Shown here: positions 34,401-48,500 of the stretch, piece by piece | Layout of the letters: each line of letters begins with the position of its first letter | How positions within the stretch are numbered: the stretch's first letter is position 1 | NCBI RefSeq assembly: GCF_005239225.2 | Contig: NC_133301.1 | Coordinates: 687,001-751,000, forward strand | Direction of reading: 5' to 3' | DNA length: 64,000 nt | Source: Populus alba | Taxonomy: Eukaryota > Streptophyta > Magnoliopsida > Malpighiales > Salicaceae | Position numbers and translations under genes: made by a program | Notes under the pieces: generated by a model | What the model was told of the DNA's origin: nothing | The model's database searches: none | Seen by the model: only the letters and a program-made list of their open reading frames with translations

Positions 34401-35920
34401 GAGTTTGGAATGATGTTTTTTAAAGATGCAATTTTTTTAAAATTATATTTTTATGTTTTTGAATTGTTTTGATATGCTAATAACATAAATAATTTTTTTA
34501 AAAATATATATAAATATTATTTTGATATATTTTCAAGTAAAAACATTATACTCACATTTAATTTACAAAATAATATCTTAAACAGATAATTAAGGGGTAA
34601 TAAGACACTAACCATGGAAAGAAAAATAAAGAGAAAAAACAAGAGGACATGTGACTTATTCCTCCAACATTAAAAAGAATTATGGAAATATGAAGACAAA
34701 GAATACAACTCTTGATTAATTATGCAAGATTAACCTCATTTCATACGTGTGTGTGGGGTTTGTATACAAAATTATTAAATAAAAGTATTTGCTCATTAAA
34801 TTAAAGTTATACTCATTATTTAAATTTATAATTCAAAATATATTTATTAAACTATATCTAATATAATAAATTAATATAAAAATATACAACTTAGAACTTA
34901 ACTCAGTCAAGTTTTAAGTTAAATTAAAAAACGATATTGATTTGATAAAAGTCAATTGACCTGTTTTTATATTTTAATAATTTGGTTGACCTGATTAAAT
35001 TAAATCTAAAAAGTTAACTTTTATTTTTTTTTAAATAAAATAATTTTATTTTAATAAAAATAATTAATAATAGTTGATTTAATAACTTAGTGATTTAGAT
35101 TTGTTTTTTTAGATTCAATCCCCAAACTAAATTTAATAACTATAATTTAAACTTGAATGTACTAGGTCATATGATTTAATCACTATTTTTTTCCCCACAA
35201 AGTCTCCACATCACATCAACATCAGTTAAGAATTTATGAAATGCCAATGTGAACTTGTGGAAAAACTTCACAAACAGATCCTCAATTGCATGAGAGGGAC
35301 ACATGCATGTAATTCTTCAAGGTCGGCAGGTATGAGAGCCAATTAATCACATTGGTGTTAATTTCTGTAGTTAATTATATATTATGATTTAATTAGCGCG
35401 CAGCAGCTCTAAAAATAAAATAATTATTAGCATATTTGATAAACACAGGGAAGGGGACTGTATCACGTTTACCAAAATTTATTTATAGTTAACTAATCCA
35501 TGTATTGAGGATGCTGTCTTAACCAATCATCTTAGTTTCTCTTTTAAGGCTGATTAATTAACGTATCAGTGTCACTAATCTCACTTTCACCATCCTTTCT
35601 TTATGATCATTCAAGGGGTTTAATTAATTATTTATTCCATAAAAAGGGGATTCAATTATTTAATATTTAGGTGGCAACTCGATTATAATATTCTTAAGCA
35701 AAGTGGTTTCTCTGAATTAATTCTATTTTATTTGAGATTTTAAATTAACCATAGGGTATACGAAAGTAGTTGACATTCATTGGTAATTTAACTCGATTGA
35801 AAATTCCTTTTGTGTTCAAATTAGAATATGCTATTTTTTAATATAAAATTACTCTTGAGCTATAGCTCCTGCGATGCCATAGGAATGTGAGTCTTTTTTT
35901 TTTTTTTAATAATATTATCA
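31441..35920. other. AT-rich intergenic sequence, several MITE-like repeat copies
   Basis: Copies of the recurring 'GTTTTGATATGCTAAT' AT-rich repeat are readable at about 32120-32280, 32920-33050, 33300-33450 and 34425-34570. An open frame at 32638-32988 (116 codons) has no family signature and runs into one of these repeats, so it is not called a gene. Confidence 0.5.
32120..32280 (+). repeat. AT-rich MITE-like dispersed repeat, representative copy
   Basis: Reads 'aatcgttttgatatgttgaa', 'ataacttttaaaaataaaaa' and 'atattttcaagtgaaaaac'. Similar sequence occurs at 32920, 33300, 34425, 36610 and 58520 in this orientation and at 45285, 51470 and 58300 in the opposite one. Terminal inverted repeats could not be fixed by eye. 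Confidence 0.55.
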
Positions 35921-35924
35921 AAAA

Positions 35925-36190
35925 ATCATCTTAACCTAAAAATCTGCTAAATAATATTTTAAGATATAATTTATATTATTCCCTAACACACCTCCTTAAA
36001 TGAAAACTTTTTAGATTTGAAACTTGCACAGATATATATTATTTTGTGCTTAATTTTTATCAAATAAGTAGAGATGATGAGATTCGAACTCATGATCATT
36101 TGGTTATAAAGACTCTAATACCATGTTAAAAAACTATTTTAACTTAAAAATTTAAACTGTTAGGTAAGTCTCAAAATATAATTTATATTA
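35925..36190. repeat. Dispersed repeat with tRNA-like box-B remnant (copy 2)
   Basis: Counterpart of 31226-31440. The far end, read on the minus strand, starts ATGGTATTAGAGTC. That resembles a degraded iMet primer-binding site, so the family could be an LTR-type rather than SINE-type repeat. Confidence 0.6.
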
Positions 36191-36199
36191 TTTTTTATC

Positions 36200-39100
36200 A
36201 AACATTATTAATTATCTTGGATTTAAATTTTATCACAAGAAAGCAATTTTTCATGAATAAATAACCAATTCAAATGGTGAATTAAGATTTTATATTCATA
36301 AATAAATACATATTCTTCCGGAGTAAAAATCAACATCATGTTACTATAATTTTCTCTTACGGAAATTCTAATTTCAAATGAATACTTAACGTACGCATGA
36401 TTCCATGCTGTGGATGGCAACAGATTGTTCTGTGTCAATTGCGTATTTTAGAGTTCAAATAATAGAACACAGATGGCTATAAATTAAAATATTGTCTTTT
36501 GAAGACCAAAAAGCTGATTCCTTGCTGTGTTCTTCCAATCATCATTCCATCTTTTATTTATTTATTTCCATATTTGGACTATGATTTAGAGTGCCATACA
36601 ATTTGGAAAACGTTTTGGGAATGTAGTTAAAATTGTGTTTTTAAAATATTTAAATTTTTTTTGTTTAAAATAATTATTTTTATATTTTTCAAATTATTTT
36701 AATATATTAATATTAAAAATATTTTTTTTAAATAAAAAATATTTTAAAACAGCAATTATTATCATAATATGTAGTCAATGATATGGAGCCCTGCACACAC
36801 GAGAGGATTAATTTTCCTCTACGACCACTTCAAATTTTCCTCTGTGTGTTTTTATCAATCTTTTTATTTATTCAGAAAAAAAGAGTCTCCATTTTTCTTA
36901 TTAGACACTCTTACATATTATGACTAAACTTTTTTCTTAGCGATAAGGTAAGATAGAGTTGAGATATTCTCGTTTTAGCTCTTATTATTATGACTAAACG
37001 TTTTTCTCCACCATATTATTAATAGAACTTCTACATTACAAAAAAAAAATTATGAGACTTTTAGTTTTTATAACACAATTTTAAATATTAGTATTGATTT
37101 AATAAAAAAAACATATAATATTTGTAGTGAAAACAATTATGAAATCTCAAATTAATCAACAAGTAGAAAAAAAAAAGCACAATCAATCATATAAAAATAT
37201 ACATAAAATTTACATGGTTCAATAACGTAAGTATATTGATATTTTTTTTTTACTTGAACCTATAATTTAACATAAACCCAATACTATCAAGAATCAATCA
37301 TGCCAATCCCTTAAGATTACCTTAAGTCACATGTTTCATTAAATGCATTTCATGTAGTTTATACTAATTAGGTAGCCCGTGTTATGTTGCAGGTCATTTT
37401 TTAGCATGAAAAATACCAAAAAAAGCTAAAACCCAAGAGCGTTGAATCTATTTGCAAAGTTAGATCCAAGAGCCTTGAGTTTAGCTGCAACGCCTGACCT
37501 AAAAGTAATAATTATTATATTAATTATAATACCAATAATAATATTTATAATACAAATAATAATATTTTTAATACTAATACTAATATTAAACTTGCATGAT
37601 TCAAATTTAAGTAGGGCTAGCTGCAACGCCAAACCTAAAAGCTTTATATGTGATCTGGTTGCAAGACCGTGTCATAAAAGTGTGATAACTAAATAAAAAA
37701 AGTTCAATATTAAAAAATAAAATTAAAAAAAAAGATTAATTGAAAAGAAAAAAAAAATCAAAGCACTATGAATAGTGCTTTGGGAGGAGGGGTACAACAA
37801 AACCCCTTCATGAGATCAGGATCATCTAATGAAAAATAAACAATATAAATCATGAAGTTTATTTCTCAATCATATTGATATTAAAAGATGAAATTGAAAG
37901 AAAAAAAAAAAAAAAAAAATCTGAGTTAATTGTTGGATTAGCCCGTCAAACTTGAGATTCATATTATGAGAGTATGATAACTAAATAAAAAAAATTATAA
38001 TATTAAAAAATTAAATTAAACAAAATAAGATTAATTGAAAAAAAAAACCTAATAAGTAAATGGCATCCATCTTTTACTATGTATTTGAACAATAAAATCT
38101 ACAGTGAAAGGTGACTGATTTCTTTTAGTTATAATTAATTAATAGTATGATGCTTTTTTTTTGGCTGTATGTATTTTTTCTTTTAAATATTTTGGCCTTT
38201 ATTGATAATGAGTATTAATAAATAGGGAATTGCTATACAGGCAAAGCCCAAATGCCAGAGAAAAGGTGAGAAGGAAATGGCTTAGTTATTATGGCAGCAT
38301 AAACTATAGGCATTGCCTTTTTTATTTTTTATTTTGTTTAATTATAGATTAAACCAACTGATCACACCATGGCCTTCGAACTAATATAAATTATTTAAGC
38401 TATTTAATTTATGTATATTTTAGTGTTCCTCTCACAAAGGTTACTTAAATGCCCAACTTAATTACTCCATTGCTTATATATAAATCAGCTGTGTAAAAGG
38501 CACCGTTTTGCTTTTGCGTTTAGAACTTTGTCCAACTGTATTTCAATAGAATATTTAATTTTAAAAAATATTAAATTCATATTTTTTAATGATTTTGATA
38601 CATTTATATAAAAAATAAAAAATTATTTTAATACAAATATATAAATAGATATTGCATGGAATGATTGTGACTATCGATTTTCCTAAACACGTGGACACCT
38701 AATCCCTTCTTTTTTTTTATTGAGTAACCTTTTGTTTTTATATTTTAAAAATATTTTTAAAAAAATTAGTTCTTTTTTATTTTAAAAATTATTTTTTTGA
38801 TACACTAGTATCAAAATTAATTTTAAAAATATAAAAAAAATCATTTTATTAGATCATATCTTCACGTCAAAAAGACCCCGAATTACAATGCTAAAAGAAT
38901 TACAACCTCAAGCAAAACCCAAATTTCAATGGATTAGGTAGACTAATCCATGTTTAAAGCAAAAAATGGACAGGCCTAAATTTTGGTTAAAAAATTAAAT
39001 GGGTTAATTTAAAATAATAATTGTTTATTTTTTTTTTTAAAATCAAACTAGATCTCTCGTTTGAGTTTTAATTAGTGGACTAAATTAATTATTAACCTTC

Positions 39101-39640
39101 TAACAATGGTGGATGCATTTAGAGCAGGTTGCAACTTTAACATCAACTTGCCAGCTGCTTCCCTATAAATGCAGTGTATCCTCAGCATAGAAGCTCCCAT
39201 TTCCAGGCGCAGTACCCACGCGCCACCCCAACACGTATCCTAGGAATAGTAAAAGGCGGGGAACAAGGAGAACTTCCTTCCCATTTTAAAAATTACTTGA
39301 TCAAAAGCTTTCCAAAAAAATAATGAAAAATAAAATATTTCTCTCAGAGAAACAGAAGCAAGAAAACAGAGAGAGCAAGCTGGTGATTTTTTATTTATTT
39401 TTTATTTATTTCTAGCCATGAATGTGACCTTAAAAACGAAGAAAGAGAACAGAAACTTTATTTTATAGATTATTACACAAATTAAAGATTGAATAAAAAG
39501 GTCCAAATTTAAAGAATTCTCTAATATTTTTGACCTCCAAATGCACATGGCTTCTTGATGCTTGTACTAGCTAAACTATAGTATTAGTATTATACCTTCT
39601 CTTCTCTCCACATTTTTTTTGGTTATCTTTTTTTTCCCCT
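36200..39640. other. AT-rich intergenic sequence upstream of the histidine kinase gene
   Basis: No coding region supported. There are MITE-like copies at about 36610-36770, 38530-38660 and 38740-38860. Two diverged stretches at 37660-37745 and 37960-38050 ('gtgataactaaataaaaaa..') are related to the repeat in the GLR intron. A TATA-like CCCTATAAATGC lies near 39163, but its link to the kinase gene is unproven. Confidence 0.45.
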
Positions 39641-39646
39641 CACATG

Positions 39647-39651
<5 letters not shown>

Positions 39652-39677
<26 letters not shown>
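39652..39677 (+). repeat. (CT)n tract in the probable leader/promoter of the AHK5-like gene
   Basis: About 13 uninterrupted CT units, ~840 bases before the start codon. Pyrimidine (CT) tracts are common around plant transcription starts and 5' leaders, so this may mark the 5' end of the transcript. Confidence 0.8.
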
Positions 39678-40520
39678 GTGTTAGTGGCGAATTATTCATT
39701 GACAACTAACGACTCAGTAGTTAAGACCAGTATCCAGACTCTTCATCAGATCTACAGTGAAAAAGTTTTTGCCCCTTAAACTTTCATTTTCTTGTCTGCC
39801 CAGGTGTTCTAATGTCCTGATCTTCTTTGCTTCTTGGTTGCATGAACTTTGATTCCATCACCATTGATTCACCAAGGTTAGTTGGCTCCTTTGTTTCTTG
39901 AGTTGTTTTCTTTGATGGATCTTTTTCTTTGTACGTGAAATGTTTTTGACAATGACATGTGTTTGCACCTGCTGTCTTCTAAAGTTACTCAAGGTTGGAT
40001 AGATTAATGACGTAATGCAAGGATTCCTTTGTTTGGTTGACAGAATTAATGGAGAGCGAATTCTTTTGTTTGGTTGGCTGTTTTAAATCAATGAATCCTC
40101 CTTTCTCTATAACAAGTTTGATTGTTTTTTGATATTTGGTTAAATTACTATAGCCAATCAACTTCGCTGTAATTTGTATAGCCATCCAATTTTGCTGCTT
40201 CTGCTTCTGCTGCTCCTCCTTTAAATTCATGATCTTGCTGCATGATGTGTTTGCAGATGCTTATTTGATTTCCTATTTCTGAAATGTAGGATGTGATTTC
40301 CTCTGGTAATTCATTTTGTTCTGTAGGTTCCAATAGGAATTCATAATTTTCTAGTCAAAATAAAGTGCTTCCATTTCATGGTTTTGGAAGCTTTTCTAAT
40401 GCGAGCAAAGGATTTAAAAAGGTTGAAGTTTTTGACTGGTTCTGGGGACTAGAGTGGCGTAAGTAGCTTGATTCAGTAGCCTTTTCTGGACAGAAGCAAG
40501 GATTTGATGCAAGTAATTTA

Positions 40521-43500
40521 ATGGTCAGCGAAATGGAGAACGAACAAATGGAGGATATGGACATTGAAGCCCTCCCTTCAATGTGGCCTGAAGATATTGA
40601 CAGTTCAAAACCATATGTAGAGAAGCCGGCAGGGGATCAAGATATGTTAGAGGAGGTTACAATAGTGGAGGAGCCAACTATAGTTGATTTCCACCATCTC
40701 GTCGAGCTGACCAATTACACTGATAGAGGCTCTTCTCAGTTGACACATCTTGTTCAACATTGGGAGTACAAGCATGCAAATGCAGTCCGCCTTCTCAGAG
40801 AAGAGATTGACATCTTAAGCAAACAAAGGGAGGAAGTGGAGCTCAAGAAATTGGAGATATTGGAGGATTTTCGGTTTGAGGAAGCAAGATACAGTGGCGA
40901 TAAACGACCGATTTCTATATTGGATGAAATAATTGATTTATATCAAGATATTCCTCGGAGAAAACGTGAAATCATTGTTAAAAGCAAGACAGTAAACATA
41001 GATGCAGAATTCGACACTGTTGCATACTGGAAACAACGAGCAAAGGATTTAGAGAAATTGTTGGAGGCCAGCGTCCACAGAGAGCAGTTACTGATGGAGA
41101 AGTTACAGGAAAGCGTACAGAACTTGGAAAAGGAATCCTCACCAGTTGAGGAGTTGACACAGATTCTGAAAAGGGCTGATAATTTCTTACATTTTGTGCT
41201 TCAAAATGCTCCTGTTGTTATGGGCCATCAGGTATTAGGAGTAAAAATGATGAAAACCTACCTATTCTTTATGCCATATGGCCAATTTCTAGCTAAAAGG
41301 TCTGATTTTCTGGCAATTTCTTCTTTCAGGATAAGGATTTAAGATATCGCTTTATCTATAATCAGTTTCCGCGTTTGCAAGAGGAGGTAAGAAATTGTAA
41401 TCGAGGCAGGGTTTTCGTTATTCTTCTTCAAAGAATTTTCTTAGCTAGCTGGAGTCGCTCTGAGTTACCTATCTATATTGTGCATTTCACATTTTTTCAG
41501 GAAATTTTAGGAAAAACAGATGTCGAAATTTTTTCAGGCGCAGGAGTGAAGGAATCTCAAGATTTTAAGAAAGAAGTTTTGGATAAAGGATTGCCCGCAA
41601 AGAGGGAAATCACATTTGAGACAGAATTATTTGGTTCAAAGACATTTTTGATTTATGTAGAGCCAGTGTTTAGCAAGTCCGGGGAGACGATCGGTATAAA
41701 CTATATGGGAATGGATGTAACTGATCAGGTAAATAATTCTTTTTCATGGTTATTTAGAATCTTCATTATCTTGGAGAAGTATGGACATTTATGCTCCTGA
41801 TTGCACAACAGGTGAGGAAAAGAGAGAAAATGGCACAGCTTCGAGAGCAGATAGCAGTCCAGAAAGCCAAGGAAACAGAACTTAACAAAACAATCCATAT
41901 AACAGGTTAGTTTTCCGGCGGAAAATTGTGACTTCTGTGGAAGAGAATCTCAATCTGACCTTGTCTCTCTGCACCTTTTCAGAGGAAACAATGCGTGCGA
42001 AACAAATGCTAGCGACCATGTCTCATGAAATAAGATCTCCACTTTCTGGAGTTGTCAGCATGGCTGAGATTCTTTCCACTACAGACCTTGATCGCGAGCA
42101 AAGACAATTATTGAATGTGATGATATCTTCAGGAGACTTGGTTCTTCAACTTATAAATGATATACTCGACCTTTCCAAGGTTGAGTCAGGTGTTATGAAG
42201 TTGGAAGCAACAAAGTTCCGACCAAGAGAGGTAGTAAAACATGTATTGCAGACTTCTGCAGCGTCATTGCAAAAGATTTTGACCTTGGAAGGACGTGTAG
42301 CCGATGATGTTCCCATTGAGGTCAAAGTTTCTCAACACAATGTTTAGCTGTCTTTTTTGAGGCAGCATTTTCCTTGAGTACTGCGTTTCTACTAACTGAA
42401 TCTGCAACATAAATCCTTCTGTACCGTTTAGCTCTGTCTGAAGGCAAAATCTGTTTGTGTTAGTAAGGGGTTGCAACAATGTGCCAAACTCATCATTTTA
42501 AACTCAATGATACTTGTGCAGTAATTATTTAGCTTTTCAAGTTTCTTATTAAAGACAACCTGCTTCGATTTCAGGTCATTGGAGATGTTCTCAGGATCCG
42601 GCAAATCCTCACCAACCTGATCACCAATGCAATCAAGTTTACTCATGAAGGGAAAGTAGGGATAAACCTTTATGTCGTATCGGATCCATGTTATGGAAAA
42701 GCCGAAGGAAACCATCAGAAGTCATCTGGAGATCAGTCAGCCACAACTGAGATAAAAGAAGACAAGCCTAAGCTGTCATCTCAAAATTGCAGTGACAGAA
42801 AAGGTTTCCACAGTAAAAAATACAGTGAAGGTCCATATCCAAATCATTTGCCTAGTGATGCACCTCAAAACCCAGTCAAGAATGGAAACACAACGGATGG
42901 GGATGAAGGGGAGGAACCTCAAGTACCTGGAACAACAGTGTGGCTTTGCTGTGATGTTTATGATACTGGAATTGGAATCCCAGGTACAGTATCGATACCT
43001 TGACTCTATTCGAAAACTATACACCAAGTTGAAGAAGAATTGAGAATACCTTCAGCTTCTTTTCTTTGGCTATTAATACTGCGGCTGTCTATTACATCTC
43101 AAGTTAGTTTCTATTGTGAAAGCACTATTAAGTACATTTCTCATTCATGCAACAGAAAATGCTTTGCCTACTCTATTCAGAAAATACATGCAAGTTAGCG
43201 CAGATCATGCTCGAAAATACGGTGGGACAGGGCTTGGCCTTGCTATATGCAAACAGCTGGTAAATTTTCTTTCCACCAAAGCTATTTTTGATTTGCAATT
43301 TGACTGTAACAAAGTGCTCAGAAACATTTTGGTATAATAAACATGCGTTCATAACTTAAAAAACTAAAACAGAACATTATGTGCTTACGGATTTTCACAC
43401 TGCCTTCTTACAATTCTATTCGTTTGGAATAGGTTGAACTGATGGGAGGTCGTCTCACTGTCTCTAGCAAAGTGAAATGTGGATCTACGTTTACCTTTGT

Positions 43501-44902
43501 GCTACCGTACAAGGTATCATCAACCTGTGATTCTTCTGATGATCCTGATGATCTATCAGAGATGGTTGATCATGATGCTCCACTAGAGGATGAAACTGCC
43601 GGCTTCTTTCAGTTCCAACCACGTACTTTGGGCTCTCTATTCTCTTCTAATGGATCCACCAGGACCCAAAAATTATTGCCACACAGTATCGGTTTTGCTA
43701 AATCCCCTAAACTTAATGGAATCTCAGATGATTCTTGCTCATTTCCTTCTGGTAACGTTAGACTGAAAGAGACGACTTGTGCTGAGGATGCCTGTTCTAT
43801 GGTTGAAGTCGCTGAGACCTTATCTGAACCTGAAAGCTCATTTAGTCACTGCCCTGAACGTGACTACGAGAATGTAGTTTGTAGAAGTCAACAAAGTCAA
43901 GACGACACAAACTGTAAAATCCCGAATGGCACTACAAATTGCAATAATCACACAGAATCAAGCAGAGAAGTGGGCTCAAGGGCAAATACAGCCGAACCAC
44001 CAGGATCGTGTCAGGAAGAAGAAAAATCTGTCATTAATTCTCAGTGCACTTCTACCAGCATCCCACAAAAACCAGAATCAAAACCAAAGCCGAAGATTCT
44101 TCTAGTAGAAGATAACAAGATCAATGTAATGGTGGCGAAATCAATGATGAAGCAGTTAGGCCATACCATTGATGTTGTGAATAATGGAGTTGAAGCTGTG
44201 CGTGCAGTTCAGTCCTGTTGTTATGATCTAGTTTTGATGGTAATTTCTAGATTCAAATCATTTCTACCACCCCCTTTTCTTTGTTCATGGTTCTTCTGAT
44301 GGGATTTTGATTAAGCTGAACACTTGGATTCTTAAGTTTCAGTAACCATGTATCACATTAAATTTGCAGGACGTCTGCATGCCGGTAATGAATGGCCTCC
44401 AAGCTACACAAATGATTCGTTCTTTTGAAGAAACTGGCAATTGGGATGCTGCTGCTAAGGCTGGAATAGAGCCTTCAGCTTCATTACAAGATGGTCAGAG
44501 TTCTATTCATTATGACAAGAGGATGCCTATAATTGCGGTGAGCACTTCACTTTTAATAGCCAACTCTGAGACCCCATTCTATCTCCTGACTCACTAGAGA
44601 TCTTACCACCCTGAGTGTTTTTAGTTATTTGCTTGTTATTACCAAACAACACAAAGCATTGTGTCTTGCTTTCTATATTAGCCGAGCTACACTGAAGCAC
44701 TGAAACATGTCCTTATTTCATCACCCTCTAAGCCATAAATCCGTCTGCATATACTAACATATTCAGTTGGTGAATGCAGATGACAGCGAATGCATTATCA
44801 GAGAGTGCAGAGGAATGTTATGCAAATGGTATGGACTCATTTGTTTCAAAGCCTGTGACTTTTCAAAAACTAAAAGAGTGCCTAGAACAATATTTACCAT
44901 GA
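40521..44902 (+). CDS. AHK5: Cytosolic hybrid histidine kinase, AHK5/CKI2 orthologue
   Basis: Ten coding exons: 40521-41231, 41330-41386, 41501-41728, 41812-41905, 41983-42320, 42575-42983, 43156-43259, 43433-44239, 44370-44537, 44780-44902. They join in frame to 1012 residues with GT-AG introns. Order: acidic N-terminus with Glu/Lys-rich coiled coil (~75-215); PAS-like sensor (~220-332); HisKA with phospho-acceptor H378 in '[11 protein letters not shown]'; HATPase with N box '[13 protein letters not shown]' (~490-502), G1 'DTGIGIP' (606-612) and G2 'GGTGLGLAI'; Ser-rich linker; receiver with acidic pair E873-D874, phospho-Asp D917 in 'DVCMPVMNG', and K996 in 'SKPVTF'. No transmembrane segment, as in AHK5. 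In Arabidopsis AHK5 feeds the multistep phosphorelay through HPt proteins and acts in H2O2, ethylene, ABA and salt responses; those roles are carried over by homology. All catalytic residues are intact. MVSEMENEQ matches the family start. Confidence 0.95.
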
Positions 44903-45563
44903 TGTCTGATGTAAATTTGTGTACAAAAAATGCTAGGAAAGTTTTGTGACCAATGTAACAACATGCTCTTTGCAGCCATTAGTATCTCAATAGAAGTTGT
45001 ATAGATCCATGTCAATATTCTTTCCCTTCTTCAAGATTATTTTAACATTGTTCCTTCAAAGATTAGGAAATCTCTGGTTTCTAGTCAAGTTAGGACTTGA
45101 AAGAAAAGGCAGAGAAGCCTACAACAGACATGAAGGCACAGAAGTTAATGCAGGATTCCCTTCAGCAACACTAACACAAAACAGAATTTTCACTGAAAGA
45201 GACAAAGGGCAAGAGATATACTTGTGATAATTTACTAAAATCCTAAAACTCATTTTAAAATCGTATTACTCGTCTTGAGCTTGTTATAGTATAGTTGCGA
45301 TTGTTTTTCAAATAATTTTTTTATCAAAATACATGCTACTGATGTTTTTTTATTTTTTAAAAATTATTTTTGATATCAGTATATCAAAATAATTTGAAAA
45401 CACTATAAACATATTAATTTAAAGTTAATAAAAAAATAAAAAAATTTCAAATTATTTCAAAAGCGTTTTTGATATGTAGAAATAAACAGGCCAGGGCAAT
45501 ACAGTAATTCAATGTCTTTACTGATGGCTACTGGGTTCTAATTGTCAAATGATAATGTACAAG
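44903..45563. other. Convergent 3' intergenic region between AHK5-like and GLR genes
   Basis: Only ~660 bp separate the two stop codons. It contains a MITE-like repeat at about 45285-45490 in the reverse orientation ('catgctactgatgttttttt', 'tatcagtatatcaaaataat'). The 3' UTRs of the two genes may approach each other or overlap. Confidence 0.6.
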
Positions 45564-48500
45564 TCAATTATTTTCAGGATTCATTTCCAAAGCTGTTGGT
45601 CTCTCTTGATTTTGGTTGGTAGGCTGATCAATATGTATTACTACCTCTTGAGGTGCTTGCCTATTTGGACTATAATCATAATCTGTAGAAGAAGGATCTT
45701 CAGGAAATTGTCTGTGAACTGAGAAGGCTGCCGGACTTGGCACGCCCATAGAAGGCAGACTGATTCCATTTCTATCAGTCAGTTCCATTTGTCTGGATGT
45801 TTGGGACGTCGAGTCCCTTTGAATGAAGATTCTGAAGAAATTTTTAGTTCTATCCCACGTTGAAGCTGTGGGATCAGAGGGCCTCAAGTCTCTTCTTTCT
45901 CGGTAGACAAACATGGCAATGAAGATGACGAGAGCTAAAAATGCAGCTAGTCCGGCAATTAAAAATAATCCCCAGAAACTCTTGAGACTAAGGATATTAG
46001 ATGAAACTGAGGTGCTGGAATCTGGACAGCTGCCTTTTTTGCCAAACCACGCATCCTCTATTTGCTTCATTTTATCCCCCTCTGTCACATTTAAAATTGC
46101 CCTTGATATATCAGGCACTAGAGGAGAACCTTTAGGGAAGACCTGAAGTCACGAAAACAAAGCATAGATGAGAAACAATGCACTTACTAGCCATATAGGA
46201 AATGGAAATAGAAAGATGGAAAAGTGAACTTACAAATCCGAAACCGTCTGTTTTAAATGTAGGATCAATCATGGCATATTTATAGCAATTCTTCGACAGA
46301 AAGAGCCTCGTATATGGTACTTCATCAAAAGCAGCAGCAATACCACCATTTCCACTTCCTTTTGATAAAAGGTCATCCCATTGTTCTGTGGTAATATACA
46401 CAATGAGCTTGGACTCGTCGAAACCCAACTGATCTAATAGGATTCCCTTAACAAAGGAACCCTCCCGGTAGCCTACATACTCCCCCTTCTTAATGAGCTC
46501 GTGTACATCAGTAACTGTAGGCCGCAGCTGCTGGACTGTAAGTAAACTAGCTAGACTGGCTGCGTAGCTTTGTGTAAGAATCAGCACAACAAAACACCAT
46601 ATGATTACCACTGCTCTAGACAAGTTGCTAACAACTGTCTCCCCTGCAATCATAGTTGAAAATAATGAAGATGAAGTCAATTTGGTGTTTGAGACACTAA
46701 AACAAATATGTTAAACGAAAGAAGAAAAATTCAAAAGGGAAAGGGAAAGGGAAAGGAAAATTACTTTGTGCAAAAACCATGGTTGAGAAAGAAAACCAGA
46801 AGCTAGTGCCAGCTTGATGCGACGCAGGCCCTCTAAAATCTTCATTGATTCTGTGTTCAAGAACCCAGATCACAAATCCAATGAAAATAAAGAAACAAAA
46901 ACTTGTCACCCAGAGATCCCATGTCAGAGGCTTCAAGAAAACCCATGCATTTTTGCTGTTGGTGTCCACAATAGGGACGATCATGGAGACACCACTTTCA
47001 GTGTAAGGCAAAGTAAAATCAACATACCGGGATCTGTTGAAAATAATAGTTGTATCTCCAACTACAGCATCAAATTTCTGTTGATAGCAAGCAAAAGAAA
47101 CAAGATATCAATAAAAATTAGATTTGCATGCATGAATCTGACCCAAATCTTGTTTCAGATATAAAACTTAATGTGATCAAGTACAGGAAAAGGTTGGTGA
47201 AAGTTTTACCTTCAAGTACACTTGATTTATCAGATCATTGTAAGTTCCAGCTGGCTCGCCGTCAGACTTGGCAAAGGGGATGTACTCGTGAGGCAAAGCA
47301 TAAGGCAATGCTTTGACAACAGCCTCAAAAACATCTATGCTGTATCCAGTAAAGGTTGTGGTGTTAGAACTAGGATCTCTTGTCACTCTCACAAACTCAT
47401 TGAAACCATCCTTCACAGGCACTCCTATTCTCAACTTCTTCCCATTCGTTGGAATCTCCCAGCCCTTGGGAACAGAAGTTGTATCACCCGGCCATATGAC
47501 AGTTGAAAGATCGGAGTTAGAACCTGAGTACGCAGTCATAGTATTTGTTGAGTTCAATGTTTTGACAATCCCTTCGGTTGATGTCCAGAATCCTATCTCT
47601 CTTCTCCCATTGCCATCCACATTTATTATCTGGAAAGCTGATGACTGTAACTGTCCATTATCGAAAAGATATTCTCCTGTAAGACCTTTGAAAGTAATGT
47701 TTGATAAAGCTTGAACGAGGTTTGGACCATTTAAAGACACCCCAAGAGTTGCAAGATCTGTGGATGAATTGCTAGAAACGTTTGCCTTTTGGAAGCCTAA
47801 ATTTGCAGTTCCAGCTTTCTCAACTGCCAAGGCGAAAGCTGTTGCTGCATCATATGCCCATAAGCCAAAAATATTCAACTCAGCATCAACAATATCTGGA
47901 TTATCTTGTTGGAATTTTCTTTTCCACCGAATTCGAAAAGTTTCGAGATCTTTTGTTATTGGCACATAAGGTTTCACACCCAATGCACCTTGCATTGTAT
48001 TAGTGATATAAGCATTTGGTGAACTAAAAAATTCAGCTGTTAGACCATCAGTCATGATCCAAACATAGCCTTCACTCACCATGCCAATCTCTTTTGCTTT
48101 GGCAAAAACCCGAGCGCCAAGAGATGGAAACATGTGCACAATGAAAACTCTAGTTTGCATTGTCATCAACTTGTAAAGCTCTGAAACAATTTGATCATCA
48201 GTGGCTGATGGAGAAATGACACTCCGGTACGGTACACGAGCATCAACTGCTTGCAGAGCATCAGTTAAATAAGGTATCACTCCCTGTCCATACTCATTGT
48301 CAATGTAGATGGGTACTGCTTCTCTCCATCCAAAGGCTTGAACTAATGCACTTATAGCATTCACCTGAGTTGAGTCATTTTGGGTAGCTCGGAAGAAGAA
48401 GGTACTCCTGATGGAAGTGAGAGAAGGACTTGATGCAGAAAATGATATAATGGGCACCTGAGCTTTTTCTCCAAGTTCAATAACAAAATTGGCTTGCATT

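Noticed and set aside
39985..40333. Minus-strand open frames upstream of the histidine kinase
   Set aside because: They lie in the probable 5' leader of the AHK5-like gene and show Gln/Lys-rich chance composition with no family signature.
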